NCBI GenBank assembly: GCA_018898455.1
Contig: JAHIJO010000168.1
Location: 1-51,876, forward strand
Source: Verrucomicrobiota bacterium
GTDB lineage: Bacteria; Verrucomicrobiota; Kiritimatiellia; JAAZAB01
Length of the DNA stretch: 51,876 nt
Reading direction: 5' to 3'
The notes under the pieces are model-generated. The model was not told where the DNA came from, searched no databases, and saw nothing but the letters and a program-made list of their open reading frames with translations. The position numbers and the translations under genes are program-made. This document shows, one piece after another, positions 10,211 through 18,364 of this stretch. Within the stretch, counting starts at the first letter, position 1; each line of letters begins with the position of its first letter.

Positions 10211-10903
10211 CTAATTACAGTCCGCCGGACCGCAGCCAGCCGATGAAGGCCCGCATCCCCCGGTGCGCGATGCGGCGATAAATCCCTGAATAAGCTTGGG
10301 TTCCGTGATCTCCCCGGAAACCGCGCTCATCCCGCGCCCCTTGACCACGGCCAGCACTCCCGGCACCGGCATTTGCGTTGCGATTTGTTCATAGTCGCGC
10401 GATCCCATTTTCAACATGAAGAGTCCGATCTTGACGCGCGCCTGGGATTCGATCGTCCGCGCTGCGCTCCGCATGGGAGTCAGGGGCGCCTTGACCGTTG
10501 GCTCGTTCTTACCGGCCAGGAATACGAACACCCCGCCCGTATCGGCGGCCACCTTGTTCAGATCGGAAAGCGCTCCGATTTCTTGTACGGCAATCGTGTC
10601 CGTGGCGGTGGGCGTCTCGTTCGTTGCGGATACAGCGCCGACGGCCGGTGCTGACGCCTGGCCGGCGGTTGACATAGACACAAAATCTGTCGCCGTTTTT
10701 TCGGCCGTGGCATTGTTGTTCTTGATCATGGCCCGCGCCACAAGTGCTCCGGCGGCAAGAATGATAACCGCTCCCACAATCCAGCGTATTCGCCCTGACG
10801 GACCGGCGGCATGGCAACCGCACCCGGGACCGCAGGCCGCCGCCTCCTGTTTCAATGCTTCCATGTTATCGGTCGGTTTCCGGTCTTCATTTATTATGGT
10901 CAT
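10211..10903 (-). CDS. membrane-anchored Cys-rich protein with degenerate thioredoxin-like domain
   Basis: MTIINEDRKP...EAAACGPGCGCHAAGPSGRIRWIVGAVIILAAGALVARAM...VPGVLAVVKGRG...GGCGPSSAGCGPADCN; one TM helix; Cys clusters at both ends. ORF track extends to 10960 into a repeat. Confidence 0.65.
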   Translation of the reverse strand: MTIINEDRKPTDNMEALKQEAAACGPGCGCHAAGPSGRIRWIVGAVIILAAGALVARAMIKNNNATAEKTATDFVSMSTAGQASAPAVGAVSATNETPTATDTIAVQEIGALSDLNKVAADTGGVFVFLAGKNEPTVKAPLTPMRSAARTIESQARVKIGLFMLKMGSRDYEQIATQMPVPGVLAVVKGRGMSAVSGEITEPKLIQGFIAASRTGGCGPSSAGCGPADCN

Positions 10904-10921
10904 AGGTCGTTCCTCTCCATG

Positions 10922-11076
10922 ATAATAGCAGGCGAAAAGCTGCTCTACCTCCTGATGCATTATGCTGGTAATGCCGGTTTACTGCCCGCAGTGCTATCCG
11001 TCGGCTGACGGATTGCAGGCGGGTATACCGGCTACGGCTTCATTTTCAATTAATTAAATCCCGACCCGCCGCGTCA
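10922..11076 (-). repeat. palindromic intergenic repeat, family A copy 2
   Basis: Near-identical core to 4023-4185. Confidence 0.8.
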
Positions 11077-11259
11077 CTACGCTTGCGCTCCGCAAGCGGC
11101 GTGGCAACCCATCCGCCTGAGGCGGAGAACCGCAGAATCTCGAAGTGAGCTTCGCGTATGTGGTTCCCCTTCCTATCCTTCGATATTCATTATTCTGCGG
11201 TTCGTCAAACTGCGGTTTATTTATCTTGTTTTTTATAGCCGTTCCTGATGGATGAGGCA

Positions 11260-11631
11260 CTAACGTGGCTTGCAGAAGAGCCTGCGGCACAGGATTGCCA
11301 TATCCTCTCCGCAAATCCGCTTTAGACGATTCCGATCCTCGACCATCCGGCGGGTCTTCGCCATATCCTTAAACAACAATGCAAGCAACTTACCCGCCGA
11401 TGGGGTTCTGAACTCTTTGGACAGACGGTAATACATCCAGCGTCCGTCTTTCCGGCTCTCCACCAGCCGCGCGGCGCGCAGGATCGTCAGGTGCTTCGAG
11501 ACCGTGGACGGCGCCAGCTCCAGCAGGGCGATGAGCTGGCACACGCACAGCTCTCCGCCCTTGAGCGCAAAGAGCGTGCGCAGACGATTTTCATCGGCCA
11601 GCGCCTTGAGAACCTCCATGATTTCCCGCAT
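11260..11631 (-). CDS. arsR: ArsR-family transcriptional regulator
   Basis: MREIMEVLKALADENRLRTLFALKGGELCVCQLIALLELAPSTVSKHLTILRAARLVESRKDGRWMYYRL; ELCVC metalloid-sensing motif. Confidence 0.9.
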   Translation of the reverse strand: MREIMEVLKALADENRLRTLFALKGGELCVCQLIALLELAPSTVSKHLTILRAARLVESRKDGRWMYYRLSKEFRTPSAGKLLALLFKDMAKTRRMVEDRNRLKRICGEDMAILCRRLFCKPR

Positions 11632-11661
11632 GCGCGTTCCTTTCATTTCGACATGTGGCGA

Positions 11662-11689
11662 AGTATAACACATAGATAATTCGAGTCAA
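11662..11689 (-). promoter_or_regulatory. candidate sigma70-type promoter for arsR at 11631
   Basis: Minus strand TTGACT - 16 nt - TATACT just upstream of the ArsR start. Confidence 0.5.
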
Positions 11690-11765
11690 TTCAAAATTAT
11701 TGATGAAGGACTGAGATGTTTTCTGTCCGCTTCCCGGCATGGACGGATAACAGATGGAGGGGCTA

Positions 11766-12098
11766 TTACTCGGCCGTCATCTTCAGCGAGACATCCTTCG
11801 GCAGAGCCACGCCTGCCGCCACCTGCATGGCCTTGAAGACGCCAATTGGCGCGGCGCAGGCGGCGCAACATCCCTTCAGAATCTCGCGCGCAGTTGTCAG
11901 GACCACTCCATCCGTTCCCGCCCCGATCTCAGCATAACCGTCCACCTGCCCCCTGGCGATCAACGCCTCTCCGAATTTACGCGCCTTCTCGCACGCGCTC
12001 GCGATCCGGAAGGTCACATTCTGCGAATCCTCGCTCTCGGCATGGATCTTTGTCTGAAATCCGCAGATCCCGCCATCCACCACAACCAATGCTTTCAT
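11766..12098 (-). CDS. small conserved-looking Cys protein of unknown function
   Basis: 110 aa MKALVVVDGGICGFQTKIHAES...IASACEKARKFGEALI...REILKGCCAACAAPIGVFKAMQVAAGVALPKDVSLKM; Cys at CGF, ASC and GCCAAC. Confidence 0.75.
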   Translation of the reverse strand: MKALVVVDGGICGFQTKIHAESEDSQNVTFRIASACEKARKFGEALIARGQVDGYAEIGAGTDGVVLTTAREILKGCCAACAAPIGVFKAMQVAAGVALPKDVSLKMTAE

Positions 12099-12110
12099 AT
12101 TGCCTCCCGC

Positions 12111-12809
12111 TTATCGCGCCGTGTAGATCAAATACAACCCGCCCAGCAACACCAACCCGCCGCAGACCTTCTTCAGAATCACCGCGCCTTTGGACTTCTC
12201 GTTCCAGTTGAGGTAATGCTGGACTACTTCTGTGAAGGTCCCCGCCATGACGATCACGGAACAATGTCCCACGCCATAGAGCAAGAGCAATCCAATCCCA
12301 TAGGACAAGTTCGTGGCCGCCAGTTTGAACGTCACGCCAAGCATCGGCGCCATGTAGGCAAATGTGCAGGGACCGAGGGCAATCCCAAATACCAGACCGA
12401 GAATGAACGCAGCCAGCATTCCTTTGCGTCGCATCCCCGGCTGAGCCGCCGCCGGCATGGGCAAGCGAAGGGCATCGAGGAGATAGAGTCCCACGATGAA
12501 GAAAATGACAGCCACGGCGTAGTTGCCCCAGCGGCCAACATCGCCCAGCATACGCCCGGCCGCCGCCGTGATGGCGCCAATCACGCCGATCGTGATGAGG
12601 ATGCCGACCGCAAACAGCGTGGAGATCCAGAAAGCCCGGCGCGTTGTGATCTGGCCCTGCCGGTCAATAAACCCTACTATCAGCGGGATGCTCGCCAGGT
12701 GGCAGGGACTCAACAGAATGCTGAGAATGCCCCAGATAAACGCGGCGCTGACAGCCAACACCGGTGTGCCTTCAACGGCATGGGTTAATGCTGTGAATAA
12801 TTGTTCCAT
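12111..12809 (-). CDS. CcdA/DsbD-like cytochrome c biogenesis transmembrane protein (copy 2)
   Basis: 232 aa multi-TM; FIWGILSILLSPCHLASIPLIVGFID and FGIALGPCTFAYMAPMLGV: CcdA-type Pro-Cys motifs. Confidence 0.88.
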   Translation of the reverse strand: MEQLFTALTHAVEGTPVLAVSAAFIWGILSILLSPCHLASIPLIVGFIDRQGQITTRRAFWISTLFAVGILITIGVIGAITAAAGRMLGDVGRWGNYAVAVIFFIVGLYLLDALRLPMPAAAQPGMRRKGMLAAFILGLVFGIALGPCTFAYMAPMLGVTFKLAATNLSYGIGLLLLYGVGHCSVIVMAGTFTEVVQHYLNWNEKSKGAVILKKVCGGLVLLGGLYLIYTAR

Positions 12810-12823
12810 GATACTTCAATGTT

Positions 12824-13345
12824 TCAACGGCTTGTGTTGACATTCGGATCGCTGATCGCCGATACTTGAAGCTCTATGCCCAATTCCCGCCACTTTGCCA
12901 GGATGTCCTCCTTGCCGAAAAACCCTTCGTGACGGAACAGCTCTTTCCCCGTCGCATCATAGAAAATCTGCGTGGGAATGACCTTGATTCCATATTTGCC
13001 GCCCGCATCCGGGTTTTCCCAGACGTCAATGAACTGGACGTCCATTTTCCCGGCGTACGTTTTTTTGAGGTCTTCCAGGATCGGGGCCATCATTTTGCAG
13101 GGAATGCATTTAGTGGCGCCCAGATCTACCAGTCGTGGCAGGGATTGCTCCCGGTCTGCAGTTGCCGCCGGGGCCGTCTTCACGGCCGGCATAGATTCCG
13201 ATTGTTTCATGTTTCTGGCGACGACCACGGCGATAAGCGCCACGGCCAACCCAATCCAGATCCACTTGCCCGGCCCGCTACAGCAACTTCCGCTGCCGCA
13301 TCCGCAGGCGGAGCCATCGTCCTTTTGTCCGTTCTCGTTTGACAT
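12824..13345 (-). CDS. membrane-tethered thioredoxin with Cys-rich N-terminus
   Basis: MSNENGQKDDGSACGCGSGSCCSGPGKWIWIGLAVALIAVVVA then thioredoxin domain LVDLGATKCIPCKMMAPILEDL...VIPTQIFYDATGKEL. Confidence 0.88.
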   Translation of the reverse strand: MSNENGQKDDGSACGCGSGSCCSGPGKWIWIGLAVALIAVVVARNMKQSESMPAVKTAPAATADREQSLPRLVDLGATKCIPCKMMAPILEDLKKTYAGKMDVQFIDVWENPDAGGKYGIKVIPTQIFYDATGKELFRHEGFFGKEDILAKWRELGIELQVSAISDPNVNTSR

Positions 13346-13453
13346 GTTGTTCTCCTCCTATGTTGGTGGAATGATGGAAGAAAGTCAGGTCACGGCAATG
13401 GCGCACTCCTCCAGTATTCCATGTTTCCAACATTCCAATCTTCCAGCATTCTA

Positions 13454-13687
13454 CTATTTCAGCATCTTCTTGATTTCTTCCGAACTCAACACCTTTCCCG
13501 CGCTCTTCACCTGGCCATCCACCACGAGCGCGGGCGTGATCATCACGCCGAACTTTATGATGTCCGTGATCTTTTCGACTTTCTCCACCTGCGCCTCGAT
13601 GGCGAGGGCTTTCACCGCCGCTTCTGCGTTGGCCATCAATATTTTGCACTTCGGGCAACCCGTTCCGAGTATCTGAATCTTCTTCAT
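13454..13687 (-). CDS. small thioredoxin-like redox protein (TM0996/MTH895 type)
   Basis: 77 aa MKKIQILGTGCPKCKILMANAEAAVKALAIEAQVEKVEKITDIIKFGVMITPALVVDGQVKSAGKVLSSEEIKKML; CPKC active site. Confidence 0.92.
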   Translation of the reverse strand: MKKIQILGTGCPKCKILMANAEAAVKALAIEAQVEKVEKITDIIKFGVMITPALVVDGQVKSAGKVLSSEEIKKMLK

Positions 13688-13760
13688 GGTTTCCTCTCTG
13701 TATCTGTGGCCGGCATCGGTGATGCCGGATTTCCGTGATCAGCGATCGCGTCCAAAGAAA

Positions 13761-15134
13761 TTAGGACACCAACCTGCCGTATACCAGCCCCGTCACCGTC
13801 GCCAAGACCACCACCAGCCCGATAAATGCCAGTGTCTTCCTCGGCCCCAGAATCGAGTTGATCACCAGCATGTTCGGGAGCGAGAGCGCCGGACCGGCCA
13901 GCAGCAGTGCCAGCGCCGGGCCTTGCCCCATGCCGCTGTCAATCAGGCCGCGCAAAATGGGCACCTCCGTCAGGGTCGCAAAATACATGAGCGCGCCGGT
14001 GATCGAGGCAAAGAAATTGGTCCACACCGGCCAGAGCAGATTCAGCCAGGGCAGTGATGCTCCGTCACGTCCGATCAGGGTCAGCAACGTTTGCGGCGAA
14101 TCCCCCACCAGGGACTGGATCCAGACATTGGGCACCATGCCCGCGTCCTTGCTTTCAGGGCTACCCAGGAAAAAGCCGGCCGCCAGCACGCCGGCAAAGA
14201 GCAAAGGCAGAATTTGCTTGGCAAACCCCCACGTCTGGTCGCGCCAATCATTGAGTTCCACGCCGCCGAAAAATGTCAGACTCGCCAGCCCGGCTGATCC
14301 GGCCGCGAAGGCAATGATGGGATGATTCGGAAACAGGAATGCCAGGATCACCGCCGGGACGGCGGCAGCCACGACACGCCACAGTTTCAGACCAAAGAAC
14401 CGCCACAAGCAAAAGCCAAGCAGAGCCGCAAAGCCCGACGCAATCAGCCACTTGGCCTTGAAAATCACAAACCATAGGCCCACCGGATCAAGAGGCCTGC
14501 CCCAGTTTGCGAAAACCAGGATCCCGACCATAGCCAGAAAGTAGACCGTCACCTGCCCCAGCGGCCGGTCCCCAGGCTCATCCTTTCCGCCAAACACGGC
14601 CTGGGTCTGCGCCGCCTTGGCGCGTTCTTCCTTAAAAAAAAACAGGTGCATCAACAGGCCGATGACGACACTGAACACGATCGCGCCGACCGCGCGCGCC
14701 ACGCCTAATTGCCAACCCAGCACACGCGCCGTCAGCACAATGGCCAGCACATTGATCGCCGGTCCGGAATAGAGGAAAGCGACCGCCGGGCCCAGTCCCG
14801 CGCCGCGCATGTAGATACTGCCGAAGATCGGGAGCACCGTGCAGGAACAGACCGCCAGGATTGTGCCGGAAACCGACGCCACGCCGTAAGCCAGCGCCTT
14901 GTTCGCCTTCGGTCCGAAATACTTCATCACGGCATTTTGACTGACGAAGACGCCGATGGCGCCCGCGATAAAGAAAGCCGGTACGAGGCAAAGCAGGACA
15001 TGCTCCCGTGCATACCAGCGGGACAGTCGGAAGGCCTCGATGATGGCGCCCTGGAAACGCGGCGCCTCAATGGGCAGATAATAAAGAATGCCGAACGCCG
15101 CGATCAGCCACAATAAGGTTTTATACTCTTTCAT
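13761..15134 (-). CDS. permease, ArsP/DUF318 family
   Basis: 457 aa; SGTILAVCSCTVLPIFGSIYMRGAGLGPAVAFLYSGPAINVLAIVLT and second-half GPALALLLAGPALSLPNMLVI; start overlaps the stop of arsR2. Confidence 0.88.
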   Translation of the reverse strand: MKEYKTLLWLIAAFGILYYLPIEAPRFQGAIIEAFRLSRWYAREHVLLCLVPAFFIAGAIGVFVSQNAVMKYFGPKANKALAYGVASVSGTILAVCSCTVLPIFGSIYMRGAGLGPAVAFLYSGPAINVLAIVLTARVLGWQLGVARAVGAIVFSVVIGLLMHLFFFKEERAKAAQTQAVFGGKDEPGDRPLGQVTVYFLAMVGILVFANWGRPLDPVGLWFVIFKAKWLIASGFAALLGFCLWRFFGLKLWRVVAAAVPAVILAFLFPNHPIIAFAAGSAGLASLTFFGGVELNDWRDQTWGFAKQILPLLFAGVLAAGFFLGSPESKDAGMVPNVWIQSLVGDSPQTLLTLIGRDGASLPWLNLLWPVWTNFFASITGALMYFATLTEVPILRGLIDSGMGQGPALALLLAGPALSLPNMLVINSILGPRKTLAFIGLVVVLATVTGLVYGRLVS

Positions 15135-15451
15135 TTCAAAAGCCGCCGCTGATCCTTAGCCGTCGTTTTCATTACGGATTCGGCGCACTCAAAGAAACTC
15201 ACCACGCAGGGACAACGCAGGCTGTAGAACACCTGCACTCCTCGTTTTTCACACTGAACGATGCCGGCATTCTTTAAGACCAAAAGATGCTTGGAAACCG
15301 TGGACATATCCGATCCCACCCATTGCCGGATGTCGCAGACACAGCGCGGCCCCGGGATCAATTTATCCACAATCAACAATCGGGCCGGATGCGCCAAGGC
15401 CTTGATGATTCGGGCCCGCGCTTCATATTTCGCCTGTTGTCGGGTCTTCAT
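15131..15451 (-). CDS. arsR: ArsR-family transcriptional regulator
   Basis: 106 aa; ALAHPARLLIVDKLIPGPRCVCDIRQWVGSDMSTVSKHLLVLKNAGIVQCEKRGVQVFYSLRCPCV. Confidence 0.9.
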   Translation of the reverse strand: MKTRQQAKYEARARIIKALAHPARLLIVDKLIPGPRCVCDIRQWVGSDMSTVSKHLLVLKNAGIVQCEKRGVQVFYSLRCPCVVSFFECAESVMKTTAKDQRRLLK

Positions 15452-15476
15452 GGCGATTCCTTTCAGAATTAATACA

Positions 15477-15510
15477 TGGCAATATTGCCAAATAACAAAA
15501 TATAGGTCAA
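15477..15510 (-). promoter_or_regulatory. promoter/operator for arsR2-permease unit
   Basis: Minus strand TTGACC-17 nt-CAATAT; -10 lies in the perfect 14-bp palindrome TGGCAATATTGCCA (15477-15490). Confidence 0.65.
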
Positions 15511-15647
15511 GGGAAATTTTTATTGTGAAATTATTGTCTTGAATAAAAAAAAGCTTTCTTCACAATGGATTAAAAGAGTGTATTGGAGTTGTTTCTTTTT
15601 CACTGGACTAAACTAAGGTCGTGCACGGAAAAGGACTGAAATAATCC

Positions 15648-16946
15648 ATGTCATTACGCGTGGCGACATTTCAAAGTGATGCCACCCCGCCCCTGGGTAC
15701 GCCGCTTTGTTTCGGCGGTTGCAAACCGGCTCTGCGCATTGTCGATCCGTTATCCGTACGCGGAGTGGTTCTGCTCCCGGAGAATGATGCCCCAGTGGTG
15801 CTGTGCGCGGTGGATTGGGTTGGCATTGCCGGCGCCTCCCACGATCGATGGCGGGAACAACTGGCCGGGGCGGCCGGAACAACGGCGGATCGCGTGGCAG
15901 TGCACTGCTTGCATCAGCATGATACACCGGGCGCTTCTCAGGATGCCGCCAGCTTGTCGGCAGAGTGCGGGCTGACCAACGGCAGTCTTGATCCTGATTT
16001 GGAAAACAGGATTATTGCACTCGCCGCCGACACCTTGCGCGAATCCTTGAATCATGCCATCGCCATCACCCATCTGGCCGTCGGGATGGCCCGCGTCAAC
16101 CGCTTTGCTTCCAACCGCCGGATTCTCGGGCCTGACGGCAAAGTCGAATACACCCGGTGGAGCGCCTGTGTCGATGAGGCTGTTCGCGCCCGGTCTGAGG
16201 GAATCATCGATCCGTTTCTCAGACTCATCAGCTTCTGGGCGGACACGACGCCGGTGGCCTCTTTGACGTATTATGCCACCCATCCGCAAAGTTTCTATCG
16301 CCGCGGTGCGGTCAGCGCCGATACTGTCGGGTTGGCTCGATCGTTGCGGGAAGCTACGGTCCCCGAAGCCGCGCATATCCATTTTAATGGTGCCGGAGGG
16401 AATGTGACGGCGGGAAAATACAATGACGGTTCGCCGCAGAATCGGCTTCGGCTGGCGCGGAGGCTGGCGCAGGGGATGGAAGAAGCATGGGATACATCCA
16501 TCAAAATACCGGTCACTTCCGGCATGCTGGAATGGAGGGTGAAATCCGTGGCCTTGCCGGCAAGCCCTCTCATTCCGGATGAAGAGACGCTGTTGCTCCG
16601 GCTGAAAACGCCCAAGGCGGATATGGACCACATGACTCGCGCCATCAGCTTCCTGCGGCGGATAAAATCAGGTCATAAATTCGACCTGACCTGCCTGCGT
16701 TTAGGTCCGGCGTTTGTCCTGCATATGCCCGGCGAGCTGTTCGTGGAATATCAGTTGGCAGCTCAAGCTCTCAGGCCGAATGAAATGGTCTGCATGGCGG
16801 CCTATGGCGATTACTGCATGGGCTATATCGGCACAAGGGCAGCCTACGATCAGGGCGGATATGAAACAAAACCGGGCACATCGAAGGTTGGACCGGATGT
16901 TGAAGATGTGTTGATGAACGCCATTCGCGATTTGCTGAAGAGTTGA
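15648..16946 (+). CDS. neutral/alkaline ceramidase-like protein
   Basis: 432 aa; CAVDWVGIAGASHDRWREQLA...VHCLHQHDTPGA...ATHPQSFYRRGAVSADTVGLARSLREA...HFNGAGGNVTAGKYND. Confidence 0.6.
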   Translation: MSLRVATFQSDATPPLGTPLCFGGCKPALRIVDPLSVRGVVLLPENDAPVVLCAVDWVGIAGASHDRWREQLAGAAGTTADRVAVHCLHQHDTPGASQDAASLSAECGLTNGSLDPDLENRIIALAADTLRESLNHAIAITHLAVGMARVNRFASNRRILGPDGKVEYTRWSACVDEAVRARSEGIIDPFLRLISFWADTTPVASLTYYATHPQSFYRRGAVSADTVGLARSLREATVPEAAHIHFNGAGGNVTAGKYNDGSPQNRLRLARRLAQGMEEAWDTSIKIPVTSGMLEWRVKSVALPASPLIPDEETLLLRLKTPKADMDHMTRAISFLRRIKSGHKFDLTCLRLGPAFVLHMPGELFVEYQLAAQALRPNEMVCMAAYGDYCMGYIGTRAAYDQGGYETKPGTSKVGPDVEDVLMNAIRDLLKS

Positions 16947-16997
16947 TTGTCCCCGGCATCGGTGAAGGAATATGTGGCGACCTTTGGGGCTTGGCGA

Positions 16998-17165
16998 TAA
17001 TGCCTCAGAGTTACAGGGGGAATGTGGCGCAACCGAGTTGGGCAGAGGGCTTCAGTTGTAGCGGCCGTTCGATAGAACGATCCGTCAGCTGACGGACCGT
17101 TCTTCCCGCTGGAAGCGGGACAAAATCGAGCTGCGTCTATACTCCCCTGTAACTGTGGCATTACT
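16998..17165. repeat. MITE-like element with imperfect terminal inverted repeats (right boundary approximate)
   Basis: taatgcctcagagttacagggg at 16998 versus cccctgtaactgtggcatta ending near 17164; internal palindromes ccgtcagctgacgg and cccgctggaagcggg. Confidence 0.6.
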
Positions 17166-17196
17166 CTTGACGTGAGAACTTCCTGGGAAGGGGCCC

Positions 17197-18240
17197 ATGC
17201 ATAAATTATCAGGTAAAACGCGCCGGCACCTGGCTCAGCTGGAATGTTTAGCCCGTCGGATGATATTGTACAAGCGGGACGCAGCAACGCGTCTGGCGGA
17301 AACCCGAAAACTCTTCGGCCGCTCCGTCTGCCTCGTGGATATTCACACCCATTCTCTTCATAGTGACGGACTGGGTACGGTTGCAGAAAATGCCGAGCGT
17401 GTCCGTGATTTTGGATTGGATTTCTTTTTTGCCACCGACCACGCCAGTCTACGACAAAAACAGGCGGTCAAGGGTCTGGATCATGCCGGCTGGGGTCAGG
17501 AACCCGGCGTCGGACACCAACACATCGGACTGCTGGCCAATACCCGCCTTTTTCGGCCGCGCCTGGATTCCATCGGCGCCGACTTTCAACGGGCCCGCCG
17601 GCTGGCGCCCTTCGTGTGGATTCCCCACCCCACCGGCTGGTATCCCACAACCCGTTACACCCCGGAACAGATCGAGTCGCTCCGCCAGCTGGGACCGGCA
17701 TTCGCCATGGAAATCATCAACGGCGCGTGTCAATCCGTGCAAGCCTATGACGTCACGGACCAGCAAGCCGGCCTGGTGTGGGATCGCCTGCTGGGCGACG
17801 GTATAAAAATCACCGCCGTAGCCGGTAGTGACGCGCATAATCCATTCGACATTGGCACGACCTGGACGGGTGTTTTTGCGTCACGCCGATCGTCTCCCGC
17901 CATCATTCAAGCCCTGAACCGGGGACTCTGCTTTGCTTCCGAGTCTACGCTTCTGAACTTTTCCTGTAACGGCAAACCAATGGGAACAACACTCCGCACC
18001 CGTCCCAAGGCAACATTATCCTTCCATTTCCGCGTCGCAGATGCCGGCGGGATTGCATCCATCCGGATCATTTCACAAGGCCGGGTACTAAAAAATATCC
18101 GCGGTGAATCCCTAAAGGTCATCGAAGGCCGCCTGACCCAACGAGCCCCCGTGAGTCCGGCCTATTACCGACTGGAAACCACGGCCAGCGACGAGCGTCG
18201 GGCGTTTTCCACTCCGATCTATATCGAGCCGGCCGCCTGA
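17197..18240 (+). CDS. PHP-domain metal-dependent phosphoesterase
   Basis: 347 aa; VDIHTHSLHSDGLGTVAENAERVRDFGLDFFFATDHAS...AVAGSDAHNP. Confidence 0.8.
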   Translation: MHKLSGKTRRHLAQLECLARRMILYKRDAATRLAETRKLFGRSVCLVDIHTHSLHSDGLGTVAENAERVRDFGLDFFFATDHASLRQKQAVKGLDHAGWGQEPGVGHQHIGLLANTRLFRPRLDSIGADFQRARRLAPFVWIPHPTGWYPTTRYTPEQIESLRQLGPAFAMEIINGACQSVQAYDVTDQQAGLVWDRLLGDGIKITAVAGSDAHNPFDIGTTWTGVFASRRSSPAIIQALNRGLCFASESTLLNFSCNGKPMGTTLRTRPKATLSFHFRVADAGGIASIRIISQGRVLKNIRGESLKVIEGRLTQRAPVSPAYYRLETTASDERRAFSTPIYIEPAA

Positions 18241-18364
18241 GATTAGGGGTAATTCACGCCCAAGTCGTCCAACGGACGACGAAGCTTGAATGTTGAAAAA
18301 GATACACACGCGAACCACGTAAAATGACGCGAACAAGCCAGAAACATTACTGAAAGGACCATCC

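Noticed and set aside
9711-11210. Diversity-generating retroelement (the S23 protein resembles Avd)
   Set aside because: No reverse transcriptase ORF, no TR/VR repeat pair and no adenine-specific variation pattern visible in the window.
11054-11314. 86-aa minus-strand ORF
   Set aside because: Runs through palindromic repeats and overlaps arsR; not a plausible gene.
11754-12788. 344-aa plus-strand ORF
   Set aside because: Antisense to the CcdA-like and 110-aa Cys proteins; composition (His/Gln/Arg-rich, no domains) is typical of a shadow ORF.
15750-16631. 293-aa minus-strand ORF
   Set aside because: Shadow of the ceramidase-like gene; no recognisable domain.
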